From: CAYPEZ01 sp964409985
GTDB lineage: Bacteria > Patescibacteriota > Minisyncoccia > Phycocordibacterales > UBA6899
DNA length: 33,164 nt
Reading direction: 5' to 3'
Assembly: GCA_964409985.1 (NCBI GenBank)
Contig: CAYPEZ010000005.1
Location: forward strand, 1-33,164
Both the position numbers and the translations under genes were made by a program. Below, one piece after another: positions 1-7,345 of the stretch (the stretch's first letter is position 1; every line of letters starts with the position of its first letter). Below the pieces are notes generated by a model, which saw only the letters and a list, made by a program, of their open reading frames with translations, ran no database searches and was not told the DNA's origin.

Positions 1-1
1 C

Positions 2-1252
2 GACGGATCTCCTCTTGTTGTGGGGATAGGTACTGACGGACACTCACTCGCCTCCGACTATGTTGCCCTCTCTTCTTATGCAACCGACATTCACAATGTT
101 GGTGAGCGCGAATATGTTGTTATGGAGGCAGACACGTATATTATCCGATCTCTTGATACGAGAGTGCGCACAACAAGCAAGGCTGAAAAAATACAGCTCC
201 ACAATGTTCATACAAGCAAAGATGGATACCCGCATTTCATGCTCAAGGAGATGATGGAAGAAAAATCGACCGTTGACGCCGCTCTCGCACAAGATGATGT
301 TGTCCTTGAACGAGTACGCATCCTTCTTCATGGGAAAACACTTTTTTTGACAGGGTGTGGCACCGCTGGAAAAATGGCCATTTTGGGGCAATATCTCTTT
401 TCAAAAATCGCAGGCATGGCTGCTCAAGCATTTGTCTCCAGTGAATACGAGCTCTACATTTCTCGGATGAAAAAAGATGCCGTGCTCCTCGTTGTTTCTC
501 AAAGCGGTGAAACAGCAGATACACTCGAGTGCATAAAGGCAGCCCAAAAACAAGGAGTAACCGTCATCGCCATCTTAAATGCTCAGGGGTCAACGATGGA
601 AAGACTCAGTACGCACACGCTGTTTATTCATTCAGGGATTGAGCGGGCCGTTGCTTCGACAAAAGCCGCCCTAGGACAAATGACGGTATTGATTCTTCTA
701 GCATTCCTTGTAACAAAAAAACTTCCTGACGCAAAAAAGATGTTACGACATGCTCAAGACGAGATTCGTCACTGGATGAATAAGGACCTTTCAGGCGAAA
801 TGCATCGTATTAGCCGCCTCTTTCTCAAGGATGAGCATGTGTATATTGTTGGGCGTGGGATGCACGGGATTATTGCCGAAGAGGCAGCAATCAAAATACA
901 GGAAGTCGCATACCTTCATGCGCAAGGGTTTGCAGGGGGAGAATTAAAACACGGTCCGCTCGCGCTCATCGCTCCTGGAACAAAATGTATTGCTTTTCTT
1001 CCAAACGATGAGACACGTCATGATATGGAGGGGACCATTTCTGAACTTAAGGCTCGTGGTGCATGGATTCTTGGAATGAGCCTCATGAATCATAAAGATT
1101 TTGATGAGTGGATTCAGGTTCCCGATCTGGGTGTTGCGACCCCTCTCGCCAGTATTATTCCCTTACAGCTTTTAGCTTACCATCTAAGTGTTCTTCGAGG
1201 GAATGATCCTGATATGCCCAGAAACCTTGCAAAGTCTGTAACCGTCAAGTAA
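2..1252 (+). CDS. glmS: Glutamine--fructose-6-phosphate aminotransferase (isomerizing), 3' part
   Basis: GlmS makes glucosamine-6-phosphate from fructose-6-phosphate and glutamine, the first step to UDP-GlcNAc for the cell wall. The reading frame is open from base 2, where DGSPLV continues into the end of the glutaminase domain (GSPLVxGxG, LASDxxAL), so the N-terminal glutaminase with its catalytic Cys lies left of the window; the apparent GTG start at 20 is an artefact. Two SIS domains follow: the first has TGCGTAGK, SQSGETADT and ASTKA; the second has the isomerase motif AGGELKHGPLALI. The C-terminal RNLAKSVTV carries the Lys that opens the sugar ring in the family. About 416 residues are visible. 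No terminator is evident before the next gene. Confidence 0.95.
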   Translation, partial: DGSPLVVGIGTDGHSLASDYVALSSYATDIHNVGEREYVVMEADTYIIRSLDTRVRTTSKAEKIQLHNVHTSKDGYPHFMLKEMMEEKSTVDAALAQDDVVLERVRILLHGKTLFLTGCGTAGKMAILGQYLFSKIAGMAAQAFVSSEYELYISRMKKDAVLLVVSQSGETADTLECIKAAQKQGVTVIAILNAQGSTMERLSTHTLFIHSGIERAVASTKAALGQMTVLILLAFLVTKKLPDAKKMLRHAQDEIRHWMNKDLSGEMHRISRLFLKDEHVYIVGRGMHGIIAEEAAIKIQEVAYLHAQGFAGGELKHGPLALIAPGTKCIAFLPNDETRHDMEGTISELKARGAWILGMSLMNHKDFDEWIQVPDLGVATPLASIIPLQLLAYHLSVLRGNDPDMPRNLAKSVTVK

Positions 1253-1310
1253 GGAAGATGTATACTACTCACTAGCAGCTGAATAAGCCTTTAATAGATA
1301 GTTAACACAT

Positions 1311-2126
1311 ATGGACAACTCATCAGCAAAAGATCAATTATTCAAAACAGGATCACTATTCCTTCTTGTACTTGCAGTACTTGTGGGAGTGATGATTTTT
1401 ACGCAACTTCGTACGTATAAGTATATCGGTCAAAATCCAACAAGCGAGGCAACTATTACTGTCACAGGTGACGCAGAGACCTATGAGCGTCCTGATGTCA
1501 TCGAGCTGTCGTATTCAGTTGAGCATCTTGGAAAAACTCCAAAAGAAGCAACCGAAGAAGTGGCAAAGAAAACCGGAGCCCTTCGTGAATTTTTGGCAGG
1601 GATTGGTGTGAAGCCAGAAGACATTCGCACAGTAGGATACAATCTCTATCCAGAATATGACTGGGTGCAAGATCGGGTTGCTGTCTGTACTGCAACCTAC
1701 TGCCCACCAGTAAACGGTAAGCAGGTCCTTAAAGGATACCGCCTCACAGAGAGTTATGAGCTCAAACTACACAATGATCTCTTTGATAAAGCAGGAGACA
1801 TTCTCTCAGGTATCGCGGAAAAAGGTGCAACCAATGTAAGCGGCCTTACCTTTAAGGTTGAGAAGGAAGAAGAACTTCTTGAGGGAGTTCGTGACGAAGC
1901 TATTGCAGAAGCAAAAGAAAAAGCTGAGCGACTTGCTGAGAAACTTGGCGTCGAAATTGTTCGCGTACAAAACTATAACGAAGGCGTGAACTATCCGTAT
2001 TACTATGGCCGAGGAGGAGTGATGGAAACAAAACTCATGGCAGCAGACATGGCCCCGGTAGCAAATGTACAGCCAGGACAAGAGAAACTTTCGACGTCTG
2101 TGACGATCACATACGTGGTTCGATAA
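1311..2126 (+). CDS. SIMPL-domain (DUF541) membrane-anchored protein
   Basis: A 271-residue protein with one N-terminal membrane segment (about residues 14-32, LFLLVLAVLVGVMIF) and then a SIMPL/DUF541 domain: ITVTGDAE near residue 48, a long middle region, and a closing STSVTITYVV. SIMPL proteins are exported or periplasmic-facing and poorly understood; some affect stress resistance. In a CPR cell the domain probably sits outside the membrane. The insert between residues about 110 and 145 has a Cys pair (VCTATYC) that could form a disulfide outside the cell. The ATG at 1311 is preceded by TAGATA about 10 bases upstream and no SD. A strong terminator follows at 2144. Confidence 0.85.
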   Translation: MDNSSAKDQLFKTGSLFLLVLAVLVGVMIFTQLRTYKYIGQNPTSEATITVTGDAETYERPDVIELSYSVEHLGKTPKEATEEVAKKTGALREFLAGIGVKPEDIRTVGYNLYPEYDWVQDRVAVCTATYCPPVNGKQVLKGYRLTESYELKLHNDLFDKAGDILSGIAEKGATNVSGLTFKVEKEEELLEGVRDEAIAEAKEKAERLAEKLGVEIVRVQNYNEGVNYPYYYGRGGVMETKLMAADMAPVANVQPGQEKLSTSVTITYVVR

Positions 2127-2143
2127 CCGATAGCCCAATGTAT

Positions 2144-2176
2144 AAAAAACCCTCTTTCAGAGGGTTTTTTATTTTT
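2144..2176 (+). terminator. Rho-independent terminator after the SIMPL gene
   Basis: The hairpin AAAAAACCCTCT-TTC-AGAGGGTTTTTT is followed by a U-rich tract. It separates the SIMPL gene from the secE promoter that starts two bases later. Confidence 0.9.
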
Positions 2177-2177
2177 A

Positions 2178-2206
2178 TTGACAATTAGGTTGTGGAAGCA
2201 TAGACT
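2178..2206 (+). promoter_or_regulatory. Promoter of secE-nusG
   Basis: A perfect TTGACA (-35) at 2178 is separated by 17 bases from TAGACT (-10) at 2201. The predicted start is near 2213, leaving a leader of about 73 bases before secE. The TTG of the -35 box also opens a longer reading frame, which is not the true secE start. Confidence 0.75.
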
Positions 2207-2227
2207 AGCTCTACAACTTCAATGCAT

Positions 2228-2248
2228 CGCCCGGGAGGGGCGGTTTTT
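2228..2248 (+). terminator. Hairpin plus T-run in the secE leader (possible attenuator)
   Basis: CGCCC-GGGAG-GGGCG is followed by G and five Ts. It lies about 15 bases after the predicted transcription start and 38 bases before the secE ATG. A terminator-like hairpin between a strong promoter and its operon suggests attenuation or a pause, but the stem is only five pairs. Confidence 0.4.
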
Positions 2249-2285
2249 ATTAGGGGGCAATTTATTTACTTTTGTATTAATTTTT

Positions 2286-2462
2286 ATGGGACTTGTCGAT
2301 TATCTTCGTGACACAAAAGGGGAACTCAAGCACGTGAATTGGCCAACGAGACGTCAGGCTGTTGGTTTTACTGTGATGGTCATTCTCATTTCTCTTTTCA
2401 TTGGCTTTGGTTTGGGTCTTCTTGACTACGGATTTACTGGAATTGTAAAACGATTCATCTAA
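2286..2462 (+). CDS. secE: Preprotein translocase subunit SecE
   Basis: The ATG at 2286 gives a 58-residue protein with the minimal SecE layout: a short cytosolic amphipathic part (YLRDTKGELKHVNWPTR), with the conserved W-P pair and basic residues, then one membrane helix (about residues 26-48). SecE clamps SecY in the protein export channel. A longer frame from the TTG at 2178 would translate the promoter and the leader hairpin, so it is rejected. SecE sits six bases before nusG, the usual bacterial order. There is no SD in front of the ATG. Confidence 0.9.
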   Translation: MGLVDYLRDTKGELKHVNWPTRRQAVGFTVMVILISLFIGFGLGLLDYGFTGIVKRFI

Positions 2463-2468
2463 ACATAT

Positions 2469-3038
2469 ATGTCTGCCGATCATTCACATTCCCCAGAAGT
2501 TGGGAAGGGAAAAGGAGAGCGCCTTTGGTATGCGATCCACACCTACTCAGGATACGAGAACGCTGTTGTGCGCAACCTCAAGCAACGTATTGAATCCCTT
2601 GGCATGGAAGATAAAATTTTTGAAGTCGTCGTCCCTAAGGAAAAGAAAATTAAAATGAAGGGGGGTAAGCGTGTGGAGGTTGAAGAAGAAATCTACCCTG
2701 GATATGTCCTTGTCGAGATGATCTATGATCCCGACTCTTGGTATGTGGTGCGCAATACTCCCCGAGTTACGGGATTCGTAGGTTCAGGTGTTGTCCCTGT
2801 GCCTCTTGATGAAAAAGAGATTAACTCGCTCTTTGGACGAATGGGGGCAAAGACAGTAAAGCATACTATTGACCTTTCGATTGGCGAGTCTGTCATTATT
2901 ACCGATGGTCCATTTAAAGAACTTGAAGGAAAAGTCGGTGAAGTGGATGAAGAGCGAGGACGCGTGAAGGTCATGGTGCCGATGTTTGGTCGCGAGACGC
3001 CAGTCGAACTCGACTTCTTGCAGATCAAGAAGATTTAA
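2469..3038 (+). CDS. nusG: Transcription termination/antitermination factor NusG
   Basis: A 189-residue NusG. The NGN domain starts at about residue 19 (WYAIHTYSGYENAVVRNL) and includes the PGYVLVEM strand and the VRNTPRVTGFVG motif. The C-terminal KOW domain (about residues 132-189) has the typical GPFKELEGKVGEVD. NusG binds RNA polymerase, and its KOW domain bridges to Rho or to ribosomal protein S10. It overlaps no gene and follows secE after six bases without an SD, so it is co-transcribed. The first 17 residues are a polar, His/Lys-rich extension. Confidence 0.97.
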   Translation: MSADHSHSPEVGKGKGERLWYAIHTYSGYENAVVRNLKQRIESLGMEDKIFEVVVPKEKKIKMKGGKRVEVEEEIYPGYVLVEMIYDPDSWYVVRNTPRVTGFVGSGVVPVPLDEKEINSLFGRMGAKTVKHTIDLSIGESVIITDGPFKELEGKVGEVDEERGRVKVMVPMFGRETPVELDFLQIKKI

Positions 3039-3119
3039 GCTAGTATCACCTGAACTGGAAGGTGCCGGGATGCCGGGCTTCTCTCCTCTCAGGAAATAGC
3101 AAATAAGCCTTATTTTCCT

Positions 3120-3542
3120 ATGGCAAAAAAAATAACAAAGAAAGTAAAACTTCAGATTCCAGCAGGGAAGGCAAATCCTGCTCCACCAATTGGTACCAAT
3201 CTTGGTCCTACAGGTATCAATATTGCTGACTTCTGTAAGAAGTTTAATGACCAGACCGCAAAGATGGCAGGTGATATTGTTCCAGTTGATATTGCTATCT
3301 ACGAGGATCGAACCTTCAGCTTTGTGCTCAAGACCCCACCAGCATCCTTCCTCATCAAGAAGGCTGCAGGGGTTGAAAAGGGATCAGGAAAGAACCGTGC
3401 ATCGAAGGTCGGCAAGATCACGCTGGCACAAGTACGTGAGATTGCGGAAAAGAAGATGCCAGATCTCTCTGCTGCTTCAATTGAGGCAGCAATGGAGACT
3501 ATCAAGGGTTCTGCCCGAAGTATGGGGATAGAGGTGGTTTAA
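3120..3542 (+). CDS. rplK: 50S ribosomal protein L11
   Basis: A 140-residue protein of standard L11 length. The N-terminal domain begins KKVKLQIPAGKANPAPPIG and the C-terminal RNA-binding domain contains VGKITLAQVREIAEKK and the closing GSARSMGIEV. L11 forms the GTPase-associated centre with 23S rRNA. It follows nusG after 81 bases. In most bacteria rplA (L1) comes next, but here a terminator follows and then thyX. This fits the Parcubacteria groups reported to lack L1. Confidence 0.97.
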   Translation: MAKKITKKVKLQIPAGKANPAPPIGTNLGPTGINIADFCKKFNDQTAKMAGDIVPVDIAIYEDRTFSFVLKTPPASFLIKKAAGVEKGSGKNRASKVGKITLAQVREIAEKKMPDLSAASIEAAMETIKGSARSMGIEVV

Positions 3543-3553
3543 GGTTCACACTC

Positions 3554-3590
3554 AAAAAACACCGACACAGTATTGTGTTGGTGTTTTTTT
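3554..3590 (+). terminator. Terminator of the secE-nusG-rplK unit
   Basis: The arms AAAAAACACCGACAC and GTGTTGGTGTTTTTTT pair over about 15 positions with one G-U pair and a short loop. The T-run ends just before the thyX promoter. Confidence 0.92.
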
Positions 3591-3592
3591 GT

Positions 3593-3621
3593 TTGACTTT
3601 CCACCGCCCCCCAGCTACTCT
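3593..3621 (+). promoter_or_regulatory. Putative thyX promoter
   Basis: TTGACT at 3593, a 17-base spacer, and TACTCT at 3616. The -10 box is weak. The predicted leader is about 32 bases and holds a good SD (GAGGAGA at about 3645-3651) before the ATG at 3660. Confidence 0.5.
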
Positions 3622-3659
3622 GGGAAAAGTCTTATCTTGTACCTTGAGGAGAAAGAGAA

Positions 3660-4715
3660 ATGAACACTCCAGTTGTTGTTGGAAGTGCAAGTGCAAAAGT
3701 CATTTGCGATAGTATCTACCGTGGATCACGTCTCGTGTCTATCGAAGTCGATTTTCCAAGACCGTATCTTGCCGAGTTCAACACCCACCGAGTCTTTTCC
3801 CGCAATTCAGCAAGCTCACGAGCGATTCCGGTATGGAAACGGCTTGAGCATGTTCTTGACCGCCCATATGTGCCAAATTCCTTTGGAGCAAATAAGGCGG
3901 GGATGCAGGCAGGCACAGACCTTTCGCAGGTGGATCGAGAGCGTACAGTGCAGAACTGGCTTGCAGGCCGAGATGTTGCTGTCGTGCAGGCGTACCACCT
4001 CATTGGTGGAAGGGCTGTCATCGAACGAGAGACATTCAAGCTTTCTGATGCCGGAAGGGTGCGTGTCGCAGGGCTCTGTGATCGCATTGAAGCGCTCACA
4101 AAAGAGTATGGCTTGGGCTCTGTTTTTTCTGCCCTCGACCAAGGGCTTCACAAGCAGCATGCAAACAGGGTGCTGGAACCGTATACATTCCACACGGTCA
4201 TTGTCACGTCGACATATTGGAGAAACTATTTTGGGCTTAGGGGGAGCAAAAATGCACAACCCGAAGCGCAAGATTTCGGCCTCGTGTGTGCCAAAGCAAT
4301 GATGGGGAGTGTTCCCACCGAGCTTCAGGCAGGGGAATGGCATTTGCCCTACATCCGCACCGAAGATCGTGCTGAAGAAGGCGATGAGCTCATCCTTGCT
4401 CGTGCGTCTGCGGGTAAGTGCGCTCGGACCAGTTACTTGACCCATGATGGGGTCCGTTCTCTCGACAAGGATGTCGACCTAGCAAACGACCTTCATAAAA
4501 ACGGACACATGTCTCCGTTCGAGCATGTCGCCAGACCCTTTGAATCTACCGACCCAGAGGATTCTCACGGAAATTTTTCGGAAGCGTGGACTCAGTTCCG
4601 TAAACTCATTTCGGGGGAAAGCGATTTCACTCAGGTTGTCAGCCGGGAAGAACTTCTTCTTGGTTGTCGTGGTGATGAGAAGCTCGTGGATTTTATCCTC
4701 TCTCTCGAAGAGTAA
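3660..4715 (+). CDS. thyX: FAD-dependent thymidylate synthase (phage-type ThyX)
   Basis: ThyX makes dTMP from dUMP, with methylene-THF as carbon donor and FAD/NADPH as reductant. The ThyX signature is at residues 43-54: HRVFSRNSASSR, a variant of RHRxxSxNxxSxR. Further family features are TFHTVIVTSTYWRNYFGLR, the dUMP-binding-like ELQAGEWHLPY and the C-terminal HMSPFEHVARPF. At 351 residues it is longer than the roughly 220-residue bacterial enzymes and resembles the larger form seen in big phages and some environmental bacteria; that comparison is from memory. It has its own promoter, SD and terminator, unlike neighbouring core genes. GlyA (6173) supplies its cofactor. Confidence 0.9.
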   Translation: MNTPVVVGSASAKVICDSIYRGSRLVSIEVDFPRPYLAEFNTHRVFSRNSASSRAIPVWKRLEHVLDRPYVPNSFGANKAGMQAGTDLSQVDRERTVQNWLAGRDVAVVQAYHLIGGRAVIERETFKLSDAGRVRVAGLCDRIEALTKEYGLGSVFSALDQGLHKQHANRVLEPYTFHTVIVTSTYWRNYFGLRGSKNAQPEAQDFGLVCAKAMMGSVPTELQAGEWHLPYIRTEDRAEEGDELILARASAGKCARTSYLTHDGVRSLDKDVDLANDLHKNGHMSPFEHVARPFESTDPEDSHGNFSEAWTQFRKLISGESDFTQVVSREELLLGCRGDEKLVDFILSLEE

Positions 4716-4719
4716 AGTA

Positions 4720-4749
4720 AAAGGCGCACAGAAATTTCTGTGCGCCTTT
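4720..4749. terminator. Bidirectional terminator between thyX and the convergent kinase gene
   Basis: AAAGGCGCACA-GAAATTTC-TGTGCGCCTTT is a near-perfect palindrome with A-tracts and T-tracts on both sides. It serves thyX (plus) and the gene at 4753-5346 (minus), which converge here. Confidence 0.9.
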
Positions 4750-4752
4750 CTT

Positions 4753-5346
4753 TTATGAAATGCATGTCGCGACATACTGCCAGATTTCTTTGTGTACTTC
4801 TTCTCTGGTACGGTTGGCATCCACGATTTTCCACCCATGCTTCGCTGCGAGTTCAAGATGAATATTCCTGACTCGATTCGTCAAGGTGTCATGAGATTCA
4901 TGTGCGTGCCCCTTCTCGATCCCTTCTGAAAAACGCTCTCCATCAAGAAGAATCGCCAGGGTCTCTTTCCTCAGATGACTATTGATGTTTCGGAGGAATG
5001 ATTCCTCTACGCCTGCGCCTACCCCCCACGCAATGCTTGTGCCGACGTAGTCCTCGACAATGACGACGTCTCCCCGCGAAAGGTGTTCGATGAGAAGCGG
5101 CTCAACCTGGGTGCGGTTGAGTGCTTGTAGCATCTGAAATTCTCGCGGCGTCAGGTTGTATGGATTTCCTCGCCGCAGATAGTCATTGAGCATTGGGCCG
5201 CTCGGTGCGATATCGTATCGCGCATACTTCCAATCAGCACTGGCGACCCCGGCACTTTCTAGGCGTTTGGTGAGGAATTCTCGTTGTGTTGTCTTTCCGA
5301 GATTGTTGATTCCACAGATGGCGACAAGAACCCCTTGTTTTTTCAC
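4753..5346 (-). CDS. Thymidylate-kinase-like P-loop protein
   Basis: A 197-residue P-loop protein. The Walker A is GINNLGKTT at about residues 12-20, and VVIVEDYVGTSIAWG resembles the DR-Y segment of dTMP kinases. The early DYLRR and the closing alpha/beta pattern also fit the Tmk family. A canonical tmk exists at 7889, so this is a second, divergent nucleotide kinase, possibly of phage origin, acting on dTMP or another dNMP. The start is GTG at 5346, with AGGAGAG as SD about six bases upstream and a promoter at 5381-5409. It shares a terminator with thyX. The substrate is inferred only. Confidence 0.7.
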   Translation of the reverse strand: MKKQGVLVAICGINNLGKTTQREFLTKRLESAGVASADWKYARYDIAPSGPMLNDYLRRGNPYNLTPREFQMLQALNRTQVEPLLIEHLSRGDVVIVEDYVGTSIAWGVGAGVEESFLRNINSHLRKETLAILLDGERFSEGIEKGHAHESHDTLTNRVRNIHLELAAKHGWKIVDANRTREEVHKEIWQYVATCIS

Positions 5347-5380
5347 GTTTTCTCTCCTGTGAATGTCCTATTCTTTTGTC

Positions 5381-5409
5381 AGACTAGCATGCGAGGTATC
5401 TTCTCTCAA
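5381..5409 (-). promoter_or_regulatory. Promoter of the minus-strand kinase-like gene
   Basis: Read on the minus strand: TTGAGA, a 17-base spacer, then TAGTCT preceded by TGC (extended -10). The leader is about 28 bases and contains the SD used by the GTG start at 5346. Confidence 0.65.
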
Positions 5410-5418
5410 GATTGCTAC

Positions 5419-5447
5419 TTGTATTCTGCAATGGCGCATGGTAGTTC
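5419..5447 (+). promoter_or_regulatory. Weak candidate promoter of the dCMP deaminase gene
   Basis: TTGTAT, 17 bases, TAGTTC with TGG before it. The -10 is a poor match; it is listed because the spacing is right and the gene must start between 5347 and 5486. Confidence 0.3.
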
Positions 5448-5486
5448 TGGGTGAGGAAAAGCGTTGTTTATCAATAAGGAGATTCT

Positions 5487-6104
5487 ATGTCTCAGAAAAA
5501 TGTTCCTTTGGGAAGCTGGCCCGCAACGACCGACCCCCAGGTCCTGAAGCGGATGTTTCAGTACAAGCTTGCCAAAGAATATTACCGGCCCACAGCGCTC
5601 GATATCCTTGCACAGCAGGCAATCGTCATTTCAAAACGTTCCACTTGTATGTGGTATGAAGTCGGAGCCATCATCTTTCACAAAGATGTGATGCTCTCTA
5701 GTGGCTATAATGGAGCAGCGCGCGGAGATGTGAATCCGCGAACCACAGGGTGTGCTCGCGTTGTGGACGGGAAACTTGAAGAAGGGAAAGGGCTATGTCG
5801 CGGTTCGCATGCGGAACTCAACGCCATCAATAATCTCTCGTCGGGAACGTTTGCCATTAATCCTCTGGATATGATGGTGACGCTCCATCCTTGTAACGGT
5901 TGTGCAAAGCAGATCGTGAACAAGGGAATTCGCAAGGTGTACTACCTTTGGGAATATGGCCGCGAGCACTTCGTCACGAAGTATCTCATGCGCCTCGGGG
6001 TGGAGGTTGAGCGCTACACATCTCCATTTCTCGAGGAGTGGATCAAACATAATCACTATGATCCTATCGGGCTTCGGTACAACGAAACCCTTGGTTCCCC
6101 ATGA
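5487..6104 (+). CDS. dCMP deaminase family protein
   Basis: A 205-residue zinc-dependent deoxycytidylate deaminase. The zinc/catalytic motif HAE is in GSHAELNAINN and the second zinc motif PCxxC is LHPCNGCAKQIV. ARVVDG and GYNGAARG are typical of dCMP deaminases, which convert dCMP to dUMP, the substrate of ThyX. The N-terminal extension of about 50 residues (WPATTDPQVLKRMFQYKLA) precedes the core fold. It has a strong SD, AAGGAG, before the ATG at 5487, and its own terminator. With thyX and the kinase-like gene it would form a dCMP to dUMP to dTMP to dTDP route. Confidence 0.9.
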   Translation: MSQKNVPLGSWPATTDPQVLKRMFQYKLAKEYYRPTALDILAQQAIVISKRSTCMWYEVGAIIFHKDVMLSSGYNGAARGDVNPRTTGCARVVDGKLEEGKGLCRGSHAELNAINNLSSGTFAINPLDMMVTLHPCNGCAKQIVNKGIRKVYYLWEYGREHFVTKYLMRLGVEVERYTSPFLEEWIKHNHYDPIGLRYNETLGSP

Positions 6105-6121
6105 GACTCTCTGAGTAGCAT

Positions 6122-6154
6122 AAGACCCGATACCATTCGTATCGGGTCTTTTTT
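6122..6154 (+). terminator. Terminator after dCMP deaminase
   Basis: AAGACCCGATAC-CATTC-GTATCGGGTCTT followed by Ts. A 12-pair perfect stem. Its right arm overlaps the candidate -35 region of glyA. Confidence 0.93.
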
Positions 6155-6164
6155 CTGGTAAGAT
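6136..6164 (+). promoter_or_regulatory. glyA promoter, near-leaderless
   Basis: Extended -10 TGG-TAAGAT at 6156-6164 with a weak TTCGTA 17 bases upstream. Only eight bases separate the -10 box from the glyA ATG, so transcription should start at or next to the start codon. There is no SD. Confidence 0.6.
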
Positions 6165-6172
6165 ATTCCTCG

Positions 6173-7345
6173 ATGAAAGATAAGAAAATCGCAGCTCTAA
6201 TCACAAGAGAATCACAGAGACAAAAAAAGACCATCAACCTTATTGCGTCAGAAAATAGTGTTTCTAAAGACGTATCTCTGGCGCTCGGGTCTACATTTGG
6301 AAATAAATACGCTGAAGGCTATCCAGGAAAACGGTATTATGGCGGGAACGCAGTTGTTGATGGGCTTGAAACACTCTGTCAAAAGCGAGCATTGGCGCTC
6401 TTCGGGCTCTCTGATCTTGAATGGGGAATCAACGTTCAGGCGCTTTCAGGCTCACCAGCAAATATCGCAATTCTGTCAGCTCTTGTCCCCAAAGGGGGGA
6501 AAATTATGGGGATGAAACTCTCAGACGGGGGACACCTCAGTCATGGCCACTCTGCGTCACTCTCGGGAAAATTGTGGACACCGGTGCATTTTGGAGTCAG
6601 CCCAGAAACAGAAATGATTGACTATGATGCCCTCATGAAATTGGCAAAGAAAGAAAAACCCACTGTCATCATTGCTGGATTCACTGCATATCCTCGAATT
6701 GTTGAGTGGGAGAAGTTTCAAAAGGTGGCGCATGCCTCCGGGGCTCTTCTTGTTGCAGATATGTCACATGTTGCTGGGCTCGTGGCAGCTGGGGTGTATC
6801 CAAGTCCCTTTCCTCATGCCGATGTGGTGATGACCACAACACATAAGACACTCCGTGGTCCACGTGGTGCGCTTATTTTTTCGCGCAAAGATCACCGTGC
6901 CCTATCAGAAAAAATTGATAAAGCGGTATTTCCCGGTCTTCAAGGTGGGCCACACATGAATCAGGTTGCCGCAATCGCTGTGGCGCTCAATGAGGCCAAG
7001 TCTCCAGCATTCAACATATACGCAAAGCAAGTGATAAAAAATGCACGGGCTTTTGCTGATGCACTTCTCGCACTTGGCTGGCGGTTGGTGACCGAAGGAA
7101 CTGATAGTCATATGATTCTTGTTGATACATGGATGGATGGGAAAGGGATTTCTGGTCAGAATGCGAGCGATAAACTTGAGAAAGAAGGCGTTATTGTGAA
7201 TAAAAATACGCTTCCCGGAGATACCCGTAGCCCACATGACCCCTCAGGTATTCGTCTGGGTACTGCGTTTCAAACAACACAAGGCTGGAAAGAGAAGCAG
7301 TTCATTGCACTCGCAAAACGCATTGATGCCATCCTTCGATCATGA
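6173..7345 (+). CDS. glyA: Serine hydroxymethyltransferase
   Basis: A PLP enzyme that interconverts serine and glycine while loading tetrahydrofolate with a one-carbon unit. The family signatures are all present: LIASEN near residue 25, YAEGYPGKRYYGG, QALSGSPANIA, the DMSHVAGLVAAG segment, and the PLP-lysine motif TTTHKTLRGPRG. The C-terminal part has SGIRLGTAFQTTQGW. At 390 residues it is slightly shorter than the usual 410-420. The product methylene-THF is the carbon donor of ThyX, encoded about 1.5 kb upstream. The following kinase gene overlaps its stop by four bases (ATGA), so the two are translationally coupled. Confidence 0.97.
   Translation: MKDKKIAALITRESQRQKKTINLIASENSVSKDVSLALGSTFGNKYAEGYPGKRYYGGNAVVDGLETLCQKRALALFGLSDLEWGINVQALSGSPANIAILSALVPKGGKIMGMKLSDGGHLSHGHSASLSGKLWTPVHFGVSPETEMIDYDALMKLAKKEKPTVIIAGFTAYPRIVEWEKFQKVAHASGALLVADMSHVAGLVAAGVYPSPFPHADVVMTTTHKTLRGPRGALIFSRKDHRALSEKIDKAVFPGLQGGPHMNQVAAIAVALNEAKSPAFNIYAKQVIKNARAFADALLALGWRLVTEGTDSHMILVDTWMDGKGISGQNASDKLEKEGVIVNKNTLPGDTRSPHDPSGIRLGTAFQTTQGWKEKQFIALAKRIDAILRS

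Noticed and set aside
2178..2285. In-frame N-terminal extension of SecE from a TTG
   Set aside because: It would translate the -35 and -10 boxes and the leader hairpin; the family core starts at ATG 2286.
3673..4445. 209-residue ORFs on both strands within thyX
   Set aside because: Overlap the ThyX frame, which has the family signature; no independent signals.
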